Shown: positions 42,134-50,326 of the stretch, in pieces
Numbering within the stretch: position 1 is the first letter of the stretch
Layout: each line of letters starts with the position of its first letter
Assembly (NCBI RefSeq): GCF_041270065.1
Contig: NZ_CP065958.1
Location: 992,001 to 1,056,000, forward strand
Direction of reading: 5' to 3'
DNA length: 64,000 nucleotides
From: Streptomyces fradiae
GTDB lineage: Bacteria; Actinomycetota; Actinomycetes; Streptomycetales; Streptomycetaceae
Made by a program: the position numbers and the translations under genes
The notes under the pieces: generated by a model
The model's database searches: none
Told to the model about the DNA's origin: nothing
What the model saw: only the letters and a program-made list of their open reading frames with translations

Positions 42134-44236
42134 ATGCTGCAGCGAGGTATAAGGTTCGTTCACGTCGTCACGCTGGCTTTCTCGGCACTCCTTGCCTTCC
42201 TCTTCTTGCGAGGCCTTGATGAGAGCCGAGTTCTGGGAAGCGTCGCGCTGGTCGACGTGATCGACTCCGATGGCTCGGTGAGCTCGGCTCGCGTCGTGGA
42301 TGCCGTCAAGTCAGTCGCGACCGAGAGAGAAATCGGCGTGGCCCGCGAGGTGCCGGATCTGAAGAACCCCGAGGGGATCCGGCATCTGTACCTCGCAACA
42401 GGAGACAGCGGATCGGCGACGGGGGCGTGGCTGGACAAGGGTTACCCGTCCTTCAGCAGGAACGTCGAGACCCGGGTCCACCCCATATCCGAGATCGCAC
42501 ACCTCGACCCACGCGGCGCGTATCACGTCTTCGGGCCCCCGGAAGCCGTCGACGCCCTGGTCGCCAAGTTCGCCGAGCTAAAGCTCCGCGTGAACGTGGC
42601 ATACCCGCTGTCCTCCACGACGCTGGCCACCGACTACTCCGGCGATCCCCTGCCCTGGTCCCTCGGCGTCATGGCCCTGGCCGCTGTGACTCTGACCGGG
42701 GCGAGCGTGCTGCTGCGAGCGAAGACTTACGCAGTTCTCCGCCTGCACGGCATGTCCTACGCAGACATCCTGGTACGCGACCTGAAGCAGACAGCGGGCT
42801 TCTGGCTCGTCTCCTTCGGTGGCGTAGCGATGGTGACGCTCGCTGCTCTCGGCCTCTACAACGGTCCGGCCCGGCTAGGGCTGTTCGCCTCGGTCGCGCT
42901 GGGAATCGCGACCCTGCTGACCCTCCTCGTACTCGGCTCCCATGCCGCGGTGCTCGCGCTCGTCATCAGGGTCGGAATCCTTTCCTCCCTCAAGGGCGAA
43001 CTACCCTCACGAGCGGCGACCGTCAGCCTCTACGTGGTCCGTGTACCGGCACTCCTCCTCGCACTGAGCATCGCGCTGAGTGTCGCGACAGCCGGCCAGA
43101 ACGTCCTCAAACGGCAAGAGAACCGCGACGTCTACCGAAGTGTGGAAGATGCCGTCTCCGTTCGTCTCAGCGGTGCGTTCGCCACCCGCCCCGACGATCT
43201 GGACCGCATGGTCGGGCCGTGGCTCCGTGCCGCAGACGCACGAGGCGAGATCGTCGTAGCCGGCCGGGGAGACCTCCAGATGACGGCACCGGAGGCAAAC
43301 CTTCCGGCAGGCGAGATCCTCATCGTCAACGAGACTTACGTCCGTAAGCAGCCGGTACTCGATGGGGACGGCCGCCGTTACGTCCCCGCTGCGAGCGGCG
43401 CGAAAGCCTCGCAGCCTCGTCCTGTGCGCGTCATCATCCCCCCGTCGTACGCCTCTCACACGGAAGCGATCGTCACGGCGGTCTCCAGGAAGCTCGACCC
43501 AGGGCTCAGCCGGAAAATCCCCGTCGAGACTCTCGGCGCGAAGAACGGGCAGCAACTCTTCGGGTACAACACCGGCGCCTTGGTCTACAGCTCGGCACAC
43601 CCCGCGAGCGAGGACAGGTCACTGATGCGCGATCCGATCGTGGTCGTCGTCCCAAACGGGTCGGACTTCCTCACCAATGACGCCTACGTCACCTTCGCGA
43701 CTCAGGAAGGTGTCATCTTCCCGGACCCCGACGACGTCCTGAACGCCATCGCATCGGAAGGTCTGCAGGACTATGTGTCTTCCGTTTCCCCAGTCGGGCA
43801 GCGCATCGCGGCAGAGGTGAGCGACGCAGTCGGTGACTTCCGGCTTCAGATGTTCAACCTGGCCCTTGCGGTGGCGGTCCTCCTGGTCGCGGGAGTCGGA
43901 ATCTGCATCGTCTACACGAGGAAGAACGCCCAGGCCATCTTCGTGCGTCACATCAGCGGCTGGACGTTTGCCGCATCCCACCGCTTCATTCTCGCGGTGG
44001 AGGCGGCCATCGCGATCATCTTCGCGACACGGATCCCCATCGAGGTGTGGCAGAAGAACCGGGAGATCTCCGAATTCACCGCGGCCGGCCTGCCGGCCCC
44101 GTTCCCGCCCCTGCGTGTCGAGTTCGCAGAGCTGGCTCTCATCGCCGGACTTGCCGTGGTCGAACTCGCCGTGATCCTTCTCGCCCTGTCGGCGTTTCAC
44201 CGCCGGATCGTGAAAGAAGGAGCATCCGAGGCGTGA
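42134..44236 (+). CDS. Bacteriocin-associated multi-pass membrane protein (lactococcin 972 locus type)
   Basis: 700 residues from ATG 42134. One N-terminal membrane helix (FVHVVTLAFSALLAFLFL), a large outer domain, four central helices (about 175-330), a second outer domain (about 335-595), and three C-terminal helices, totalling about eight. This matches the membrane partner found with lactococcin-972-type peptides (the so-called bacteriocin-associated integral membrane protein), resembling FtsX/MacB permeases. It lies 175 bases after the precursor; a weak CCTGTC-TCCC-GACAGG hairpin is in the gap. With the ATPase it probably exports or pumps away the peptide, giving immunity. Confidence 0.85.
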   Translation: MLQRGIRFVHVVTLAFSALLAFLFLRGLDESRVLGSVALVDVIDSDGSVSSARVVDAVKSVATEREIGVAREVPDLKNPEGIRHLYLATGDSGSATGAWLDKGYPSFSRNVETRVHPISEIAHLDPRGAYHVFGPPEAVDALVAKFAELKLRVNVAYPLSSTTLATDYSGDPLPWSLGVMALAAVTLTGASVLLRAKTYAVLRLHGMSYADILVRDLKQTAGFWLVSFGGVAMVTLAALGLYNGPARLGLFASVALGIATLLTLLVLGSHAAVLALVIRVGILSSLKGELPSRAATVSLYVVRVPALLLALSIALSVATAGQNVLKRQENRDVYRSVEDAVSVRLSGAFATRPDDLDRMVGPWLRAADARGEIVVAGRGDLQMTAPEANLPAGEILIVNETYVRKQPVLDGDGRRYVPAASGAKASQPRPVRVIIPPSYASHTEAIVTAVSRKLDPGLSRKIPVETLGAKNGQQLFGYNTGALVYSSAHPASEDRSLMRDPIVVVVPNGSDFLTNDAYVTFATQEGVIFPDPDDVLNAIASEGLQDYVSSVSPVGQRIAAEVSDAVGDFRLQMFNLALAVAVLLVAGVGICIVYTRKNAQAIFVRHISGWTFAASHRFILAVEAAIAIIFATRIPIEVWQKNREISEFTAAGLPAPFPPLRVEFAELALIAGLAVVELAVILLALSAFHRRIVKEGASEA

Positions 44237-44281
44237 CGCGTCGAGAACTGAAGCAACCCCCATCCAGCCGGAGTGTAGAAC

Positions 44282-44938
44282 ATGATTGAGGTCGAGAGGC
44301 TCTCGAAGAGTTTCGGCGAGCGAATGCTGTGGCGTGACATCACGCTGACGGTCGGTCGTGGCGAAATGCTTGCGCTTACCGGACCGAGCGGCTCCGGCAA
44401 GTCGACCCTCCTGAACTGCCTGGGACTGCTTGACAGGCCGAGTTCCGGTGTCATTCGCCATGAAGGGAAAGACATCACGCGTTTCGGCAAACGCGAGGCC
44501 CGCTTGTTCCGCAGGGACACGCTCGGCTACCTCTTCCAGGGATACGCCCTCATCGAAAACGCCACCATCGAAGAGAACCTGGAAGTAGCCGTCAAGCCGC
44601 GCCGTGCGCTCCGGGGCAAGGTTGACGCGTCCTTCACGGAAGCGCTGCAGCGCGTCGGGCTGGCCGGGCGGCACAGGGACACGGTGCACCGCCTCAGTGG
44701 AGGCGAGCAGCAGCGGGTGGCTCTCGCCCGTCTCATCGTTCAGCAACCGAAGCTCGTACTCGCGGACGAGCCGACCGCCGCTCTGGACCGGGACAACACC
44801 GTCATGGTTCTCGAATCGCTACGGGACATGACCCGAGCCGGCTGCACAGTGGTCATCGCCACCCATGACGACACCGTCCGTGACGCCTGTGACAACGTGT
44901 TCGACGTGGGAGCGCCACTCGAGGCGAAGCTTTCCTAG
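44282..44938 (+). CDS. ABC transporter ATP-binding protein of the bacteriocin locus
   Basis: 218 residues. Walker A GPSGSGKST (34-42), signature LSGGEQQRVALARL, Walker B LVLADEPTAALD, and the His loop VVIATHDD are complete. Its size and close similarity in style to MacB/LolD-type ATPases fit the ABC partner of lactococcin 972 systems. The ATG has GGAG 10 bases before it, and it follows the membrane gene by 45 bases. The complex would energise immunity or export. Confidence 0.92.
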   Translation: MIEVERLSKSFGERMLWRDITLTVGRGEMLALTGPSGSGKSTLLNCLGLLDRPSSGVIRHEGKDITRFGKREARLFRRDTLGYLFQGYALIENATIEENLEVAVKPRRALRGKVDASFTEALQRVGLAGRHRDTVHRLSGGEQQRVALARLIVQQPKLVLADEPTAALDRDNTVMVLESLRDMTRAGCTVVIATHDDTVRDACDNVFDVGAPLEAKLS

Positions 44939-45030
44939 CGCCGCTCCGGCAGTTGTCGCGTGAGCATCGCCAGGGTCAGGCTTGCCACTTGGCTGCGGAG
45001 ACGTGCACTGGGAGTCGAGTGGGCGGTCGG

Positions 45031-45369
45031 TCATCCAGGGGACTGGTCGTCGGCGTTCCAGTGGTCGCGGAGGACCGCGGAGACCTCGCCGATGGTCGCG
45101 CCGGCGGCCAGCGCCTCGTACATCGGCGGGAGCACGTCAGCGCCGGGGCGGGTGGCGGCCCAGCCGAGCAGGATCAGCGCCGCGTCGACGCGGTCGCGGC
45201 AGCGCCAGGCACGGAGCTTGGCGAGGCACTCGGTCTGGCGGGCGGTGAGGGGGGGCGGGGCCGGGGGCTTGGGGGCGGGTGACGTGGGGGTGTACGGGGC
45301 GGTGGGGGCAGCGACGTCGTAGCGACGGGCGGCGGCGAGGGCGTGGACGCGGTCGATGAGCCGGTCCTC
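45031..45369 (-). pseudogene. Remnant of an acyl-CoA mutase large subunit (C-terminus)
   Basis: A reading frame of about 112 codons has no credible start of its own. Its end, from [15 protein letters not shown] to PPMYEALAAGATIGEVSAVLRDHW, resembles the last 80 or so residues of B12-dependent acyl-CoA mutases of the MeaA/Icm group. The B12-binding and catalytic parts are absent. It sits directly behind a deleted sahH copy, so it appears fused by deletion. Assignment is by partial motif similarity. Confidence 0.5.
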
Positions 45370-45373
45370 GTAT

Positions 45374-45772
45374 CACGCCCTTGATGCCGGCGGCGAGGGC
45401 GACCCAGTCGAGCGGACTGCTCTCCAACAGCGAGCGAACGACGGTCAGTTCTTTATTCGACGCCTCGGGGAGCTCGCCCGACTTCCGGTACTCGACGCCC
45501 AGGTGAACGAGCAGCGTCGCGTCGCCCCCGTCGTCCAGGATCATGTTGGGGCCCTCGCCGCCGGGCCAGGTCAGCGCCTGCTCCGTGCACCACCAGTACT
45601 CCTCCAGGGTCTCGCCCTTCCAGGCGAAGACCGGAATGCCGGCGGCCGCATACTCGCGGCGGATCGCCATCAGACCCGGCATCTCGCGCTCGGCGAGGGT
45701 GATCTCCTTGCGGCCGAACACGGCCAGAGACAGGTCGGCGACCTTGAAGTCAGCGGGCGGCTGCGAGCTCAT
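45374..45772 (-). pseudogene. Deleted sahH (adenosylhomocysteinase) pseudogene
   Basis: Starts correctly with [20 protein letters not shown] but after RREYAAA jumps to [20 protein letters not shown], missing about 60 residues that normally carry the first substrate-binding part. After [12 protein letters not shown] the similarity stops, so the whole NAD-binding domain is missing. The frame then continues into unrelated basic sequence. The ATG overlaps the metF-like stop, as in an intact operon. It cannot encode active enzyme. Confidence 0.85.
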
Positions 45773-46610
45773 GTGCTTCTCCGTGAGTTCTGGGGTTCAG
45801 GCCGAGGACGTTGGCGTGGATGTCCAGGGCCGCGGTGGAACGATTGAGGGTCATGTAGTGCAGCCCCGGTGCGCCCTCGGCCAGGAGGCGAAGGCTCATC
45901 TCCGTCGCGTACTCGACGCCGATCCCATACGCAACATCGCGGTTGTCGCGGGCGGCATCCAGTCTGTGGGCAAGGGATTCGGGGAAGCGGCGGATCTGCC
46001 GTACGTCGGTGGCGGGCATGATCTCCGGGATGATCGGGGTCTCGCAGCCGGCCGCCGCGACCCCGTCCCGGAGCCGGAGGTAGTCCTCCGGGGCGAAAAA
46101 CATCTGGGTGATGGCGTAGTCGGCGCCCGCCTTGCACTTGGCGACGAAGTGCCGGATGTCGCTCTCCCAGTCGGGCGAACGGGGATGCCGCTCCGGGAAG
46201 GCGGCGACTCCGACACCGAACTCGCCCAGACTGCAGATCAGTTGCAACAGTTCGTACGCGTGGGTGAAACCGTCCGGGTACGGCGTCCACTCCCCGCGCG
46301 GGTCGCCGGGCGGGTCGCCGCGCAGGGCGAGGACGTCCCGGATGCCGGCGTCGGCGTACTGGCCGACGATGTGCCGGAGTTCGGCGACCGAGCGGTCGAC
46401 GGCGGTGAGGTGCGCGACCGGCCGCAGGGTGGTCTCGGCGGCGATGCACTGGGTGACGTCGATGGTGCGGTCGCGAGAGGAGCCGCCGGCGCCGAGCGCC
46501 TCCCGGCCGGCCCGTACGGTCGGCGTGGAGGGCGCCGCGTCCTCGCCGCGGAAGGTGAAGGTGTACTCGGAGGGCGGCGACGTCCGGGTGGACGCGGCGG
46601 CCTGAGGCAC
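45750..46610 (-). pseudogene. metF-like (methylenetetrahydrofolate reductase) gene, degraded N-terminus
   Basis: About 286 residues from GTG 46610. From [19 protein letters not shown] to [18 protein letters not shown] the sequence follows MetF closely ([50 protein letters not shown]). But the N-terminal FEF-x-PP motif with the catalytic Glu (Glu28 in E. coli) is replaced by [14 protein letters not shown], and about 15 residues before GAGGSS that normally end FVSVTYGAGGS are gone. No ribosome site is visible. Probably inactive, or an altered paralogue. Confidence 0.7.
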
Positions 46611-46911
46611 GTCGGGGCCCGACGCACGCGGCAACCCTCGTCACGAGCCTCGGCAGGCACCATGATGGAGCCGGACCCGGCCGGGCTCGCCTCGGAGTCG
46701 GCGGGCCGGCTGGGCCCGGCAAGGCACCCGCCGGGACAGTACGGGGGCGGGCGGGACGTCCCTCACCCCGTGGCGGGCGTTCGGAGCCCGGAGATCGAGG
46801 CTTTCGACCCAGGCTTAATTTATGGCGTGAGTCAAACAACAAGGGAAGAGCGTGTCAAGGCCTCGCACCCGGTGTATCTTGCGGAACAGGCGCGAGAGAA
46901 CGGGGGTTACG
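46611..46911. other. Intergenic region upstream of the ROK gene
   Basis: 301 bases. The part nearest the ROK gene contains an A/T-rich patch TTAATTTATGG (about 46815-46826) and GTGAGTCAAACAA, unusual for this genome and likely the promoter or operator area. The rest is featureless and may include lost 5' sequence of the metF-like gene. Confidence 0.4.
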
Positions 46912-48219
46912 GTGCGAGCGACAAGTGGCCGCACAGTTCGCGACCTGCGACGCGAGAACCGCACCACGGTGCTGCGGCGACTCTACTTCGACGGTCCCAT
47001 GAGCCGCTTCGCGCTCGGACCGGCCACCGGTCTGAGCTCCGGCTCGGTGAGCAACGTGGTCGCCGAACTGGCCGCCGAGGGCCTGGTCGAGGAGGCCGGC
47101 AGCGTCGACTCGGCGGGCGGGCGGCCCCGTACGCTGCTCCGGATCAGTCCCGGCAGCGGCTGCATGATCGGCGTGGACGTCGGCGAAACCCGGGTCAGGA
47201 TCGAGCTGTTCGACCTCACCCTCACCGAACTCGCCCGCACCGAACGCCCGTTGGCCGTCGACGCCGCCGAGCCGCCCGCGCGGTACGAGGTCGGGGTGGT
47301 CGTCGGCCACATCCGCGACGGCATCGCCGAGGTCCTTGACACCGCCGGCGTCGCCCCGGAGCGGCTGCTCGGCGTCGGGGTCGGCGTCCCGGGGATCGTC
47401 GCGCACGGCGGTCCCGAGGGCGCCGTCGTGCACGGCCAGACCATCGGCTGGGACGCCGTCCCGCTGGAGCGCCTGCTGCGCGAGACCGGTGCCCTGCCCG
47501 CCACCGTCCCGTACCGGATCGACAACGGCGCCCGCACCATGGGTCAGGCCGAGCTCTGGTTCGGCGCCGGGCGCGGCGCCCGCAGCGCGGTCTTCGTGCT
47601 CGTCGGCTCGGGCGTCGGCGCCTGCGTGGCCACCGACCCGATGGGGCCCGGCCGCGCCCTGGAGTGGGGCCATCTGACGGTACGGGTCCGGGGGCGCCGC
47701 TGCCGCTGCGGCGCGCTCGGCTGCCTGGAGGCGTACGCGGGCGCAGAGGCCCTCGTCGCCCGCTGGCGCGAGGCGGGCGGCAACCCGCCGGCCGGCGCCG
47801 ACGAGGAGACGGCCCTGGCCGCCCTCCGCACCGCCGCCGACGCCCTCGACACCACGGCGGTCGCCGTCCTGGAGGAGACCGCCGAGTACCTCGGCGCGGG
47901 CGTCTCCGACCTGATCAACCTCTTCCAGCCGGAACGCATCCTGGTCGGCGGCTGGGCCGGCCTCCAGCTCGGCGACGCCTTCCTCGACCAGGTCCGCGCC
48001 CACGCCCGCGCCTACGCGCTCCACCACCCCGCCGCCCGCGTCACCATCGGCCTCGGCACCCTGGGCCCGGAGGCCGTCACGATCGGCGCCGCGATCCTCC
48101 CCCTCGCCGACTTCTTCGCCCACGGCGGCCGCCGCGCCGAACCGGAAACCCCGGAGTCGGAAGCCCCCGGGACCCAGCCGGCCTGGCGGACGACCCTGCG
48201 GGAACGGACGGCGCACTGA
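46912..48219 (+). CDS. ROK family transcriptional regulator
   Basis: About 435 residues. N-terminal winged helix: TVRDLRRENRTTVLRRLYFDGPMSRFALGPATGLSSGSVSNVVAELAAEGLVEE. The ROK domain has IGVDVGETRVRIELFDL, GVGVGVPGIVAHGG, VPYRIDNGARTMGQAELWFGAGRGARSAVFVLVGSGVGA, EWGHLTVRVRGRRCRCGALGCLEAYAG (Cys-x-Cys-G-x-x-G-Cys zinc motif with ligand His nearby) and LFQPERILVGG. GTG 46912 with upstream GGGGG is chosen. Such proteins respond to a sugar. No sugar operon adjoins. Confidence 0.9.
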   Translation: MRATSGRTVRDLRRENRTTVLRRLYFDGPMSRFALGPATGLSSGSVSNVVAELAAEGLVEEAGSVDSAGGRPRTLLRISPGSGCMIGVDVGETRVRIELFDLTLTELARTERPLAVDAAEPPARYEVGVVVGHIRDGIAEVLDTAGVAPERLLGVGVGVPGIVAHGGPEGAVVHGQTIGWDAVPLERLLRETGALPATVPYRIDNGARTMGQAELWFGAGRGARSAVFVLVGSGVGACVATDPMGPGRALEWGHLTVRVRGRRCRCGALGCLEAYAGAEALVARWREAGGNPPAGADEETALAALRTAADALDTTAVAVLEETAEYLGAGVSDLINLFQPERILVGGWAGLQLGDAFLDQVRAHARAYALHHPAARVTIGLGTLGPEAVTIGAAILPLADFFAHGGRRAEPETPESEAPGTQPAWRTTLRERTAH

Positions 48220-48262
48220 GGCCCGCCCGGGACTGGGGCTCCGGCCCACGTTAGGGTGCGGC

Positions 48263-49030
48263 GTGCCTCCGCGAACCGCCCCCGCCACATCTCCCGTACC
48301 TCCGGCGCCCCTTGTCGCCCGCGGCCCGCTCCGCGACGCCGTCCTGCTCGCGCACGAGGAGGACGGGCAGCGGTGGCCGATGCTCGTGTGGGCGCCCGGG
48401 CCGGGGACCCGGATGGTGTCGAGCGCCGTGCTGGGCGGGGGCATCGGGGAGCGGGGCTGGGTGCTGAACGCACAGGTGCCGCCGGGGTACGGGCGGCTCG
48501 ACCCGGTCGCCCATCTGCGGGCGCTGGCCGCGGACGCCGGGCTCGACGGGCCGGGCGTGGGCCTGATGACGGCGGCTCCGGTGGCCGAGCGCTGCCACGC
48601 GGCGGACGACGGCGCCGAGGCCGTGGTCACGGCCGGCATCGGCGTACGGGGCTGGGCGGCCGTCCCCGACGACGGCGCCCTCGCCGCGCCGCGCCGCCCC
48701 GGCACCATCAACATCCTCGTCTCGCTGCCGGTGCCGCTCACCGACGCCGCCCTCGTCAACGCCGTGGCCACCGCCACCGAGGCCAAGACGCAGGCCCTGG
48801 TGGAACTGGGCGCGGACGCCTCCGGCACGCCCACCGACGCCGTGTGCGTGGCCTGCCCCTCCCCTCGCGCGGACGACGGGCGGGAACCGGAGGCCTTCGC
48901 CGGGCCGCGCTCCCTGTGGGGCGCGCGGCTCGCCCGCGCGGTGCACCGGGCAGCCCGGGAGGCCTGCGCGGCAGCCCTTGCGCGCCCCGACGGAGACGGC
49001 CGGACGGATCGCGTCCCCGTGTACGGCTGA
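48263..49030 (+). CDS. cbiZ: Adenosylcobinamide amidohydrolase (CbiZ)
   Basis: 255 residues. The CbiZ family core is SSAVLGGGIGERGWVLNAQVPPGYGRLDPVAHL, GVGLMTAAPV, PGTINILVSLPVPLTDAALVNAVATATEAKTQAL and FAGPRSLWGARLARAVH. It cleaves the aminopropanol arm of adenosylcobinamide to adenosylcobyric acid, allowing salvage of incomplete corrinoids. GTG start, five bases after TAGGGT, suggests leaderless expression. No other B12 gene is near. Confidence 0.92.
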   Translation: MPPRTAPATSPVPPAPLVARGPLRDAVLLAHEEDGQRWPMLVWAPGPGTRMVSSAVLGGGIGERGWVLNAQVPPGYGRLDPVAHLRALAADAGLDGPGVGLMTAAPVAERCHAADDGAEAVVTAGIGVRGWAAVPDDGALAAPRRPGTINILVSLPVPLTDAALVNAVATATEAKTQALVELGADASGTPTDAVCVACPSPRADDGREPEAFAGPRSLWGARLARAVHRAAREACAAALARPDGDGRTDRVPVYG

Positions 49031-49107
49031 CGCGGAGCGCCCGCGTCCGACAGCATGGGCGGCGCATGCGGATCAAGGCGCATACGAGTCGATGGGAGAG
49101 GTACGAG

Positions 49108-49536
49108 ATGAGCGGTGTGGCGCGCAGGACGGTCGTCGCGGCGGCGGGCGGAGCGGGTCTGACGGCGGCCCTCGCCGCCTGCGGCGGCGGCGACAGCGGC
49201 GACAAGAACGGCTCGGGCGGCTCCGGCGGCTCGGACGTGCACGAGGAGAACGCGCCGCTCGCGACGACCGGCGACATCCCGGTGGGCGGCGGGAAGGTGT
49301 TCGCCGACAAGGGCGTGGTCGTCACCCAGCCCAAGCAGGGCGAGTTCAAGGCCTATTCGTCCCGTTGCACCCACCAGGGCTGCGCCGTGGGCAGCGTGGC
49401 GGACGGCGTGATCGTCTGCCCCTGCCACCAGAGCCGTTTCGACGTCAACGACGGCAGTGTGAAGCAGGGACCGGCGACGAAGCCCCTGGAGCCGATGCCG
49501 ATCGAGGTGGCCGGGGAGGTGATCAGGCTCGCCTGA
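49108..49536 (+). CDS. Tat-type Rieske iron-sulfur lipoprotein
   Basis: 142 residues. The start is ATG 49108 (GGGAGAGG upstream); an in-frame ATG at 49066 is less likely. ARRTVVAAAGGAGLTAALAACG combines a twin-arginine-like signal with a lipobox Cys. The Rieske cluster ligands are CTHQGC and CPCHQSRF. The domain is compact (about 95 residues) after a Gly/Ser linker. A 2Fe-2S carrier anchored on the outer face; electron partner unknown. Overlaps the convergent isochorismatase by 14 bases. Confidence 0.9.
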   Translation: MSGVARRTVVAAAGGAGLTAALAACGGGDSGDKNGSGGSGGSDVHEENAPLATTGDIPVGGGKVFADKGVVVTQPKQGEFKAYSSRCTHQGCAVGSVADGVIVCPCHQSRFDVNDGSVKQGPATKPLEPMPIEVAGEVIRLA

Positions 49537-50236
49537 CCCCGCCGTCCCCGTGGGCCCGGGACGCCCGCCTGGGCGCCTTCCAGCAGCCGAGCACGTCGTC
49601 GGTGGTGGCGATGGTGGCGACCAGGGCGAGGGTGTTGCGGATCATCGCGGGGGTGTAGTCGGCCGGCACGCCCGCGATGGCGTCGGCCGGTACCACCACG
49701 GTGTAGCCGAGGTTCACGGCGTCGAACACGGCGTTGGGAATGGCGACGTTGGCGGAGACGCCGGTGACGACCAGGGTGCGGCAGCCGAGGTTGCGAAGGA
49801 GCGGGTCGACGTCGGTGCCGGCGATCGGCGAGAGGCCGTGCAGCCGCCGCACCACCAGGTCCTGCTCGGCCACCTCGATCGGTGCGGCGATCCGTACGGC
49901 GGCGCTGCCGGTGTGCTGCTGTACGGGCAGCCGGGCGGCGGCGCGGAACAGGCGCGCGTTGTGGTTGGCGCCGCGCCCGTCGGGGCGCCGTTCGGCGACG
50001 GCGTGCAGGACCTGCACATCGGCCTCGTGGGCGGCCGCGACCAGCCGGGCGACGTTGTGCAGGGCGCCCGACGAGCGGGCCGCGGCGGCGAGTTCGGGCA
50101 GGGCACTGTCCCCGCCCACGACGCCCTGCTGGCACTCGACGGTGAGCAGCACGGCCCCGTCCGGTGCGAGCTGTTCCCTGAGCTGTTCCCTGAGCTGTTC
50201 CCTCAGCGGTTCCCTGCGCCGATTCCCCTCGCCCAT
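49523..50236 (-). CDS. Isochorismatase-like cysteine hydrolase
   Basis: 237 residues from ATG 50236. N-terminal tail is a string of REQL units (REPLREQLREQLREQLREQL) before the domain. Key catalytic stretch VLLTVECQQGVVGG supplies an unusual Glu-Cys in place of the usual D-x-Q-x-D; LVVTGVSANVAIPNAVFDAVNLGY carries Ser where the nucleophilic Cys usually is (typical: GVxTNVCVxxT). Because of these changes it may be inactive or a binding protein. Divergent from an FMN protein. Confidence 0.8.
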   Translation of the reverse strand: MGEGNRRREPLREQLREQLREQLAPDGAVLLTVECQQGVVGGDSALPELAAAARSSGALHNVARLVAAAHEADVQVLHAVAERRPDGRGANHNARLFRAAARLPVQQHTGSAAVRIAAPIEVAEQDLVVRRLHGLSPIAGTDVDPLLRNLGCRTLVVTGVSANVAIPNAVFDAVNLGYTVVVPADAIAGVPADYTPAMIRNTLALVATIATTDDVLGCWKAPRRASRAHGDGGVRRA

Positions 50237-50276
50237 GACGTCCTCCTCCTTGCTCCCGGCTGCCCGTAGGCCCCAT

Positions 50277-50301
50277 GATTTCTGACACTCCATCAGAAAT
50301 C
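50277..50301. promoter_or_regulatory. 9-bp inverted repeat operator between isochorismatase and FMN genes
   Basis: GATTTCTGA (50277-50285) and TCAGAAATC (50293-50301) form a perfect 9-bp repeat with a 7-base spacer, in the middle of the divergent promoter region. The regulator that binds it is not identified. Confidence 0.6.
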
Positions 50302-50326
50302 CCCGAAATCCAGAAGGGTGCGCACG

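Noticed and set aside
48243..48262. Cobalamin riboswitch before cbiZ
   Set aside because: The gap to the preceding gene is only 43 bases, too short for the riboswitch, and a leaderless promoter fits better.
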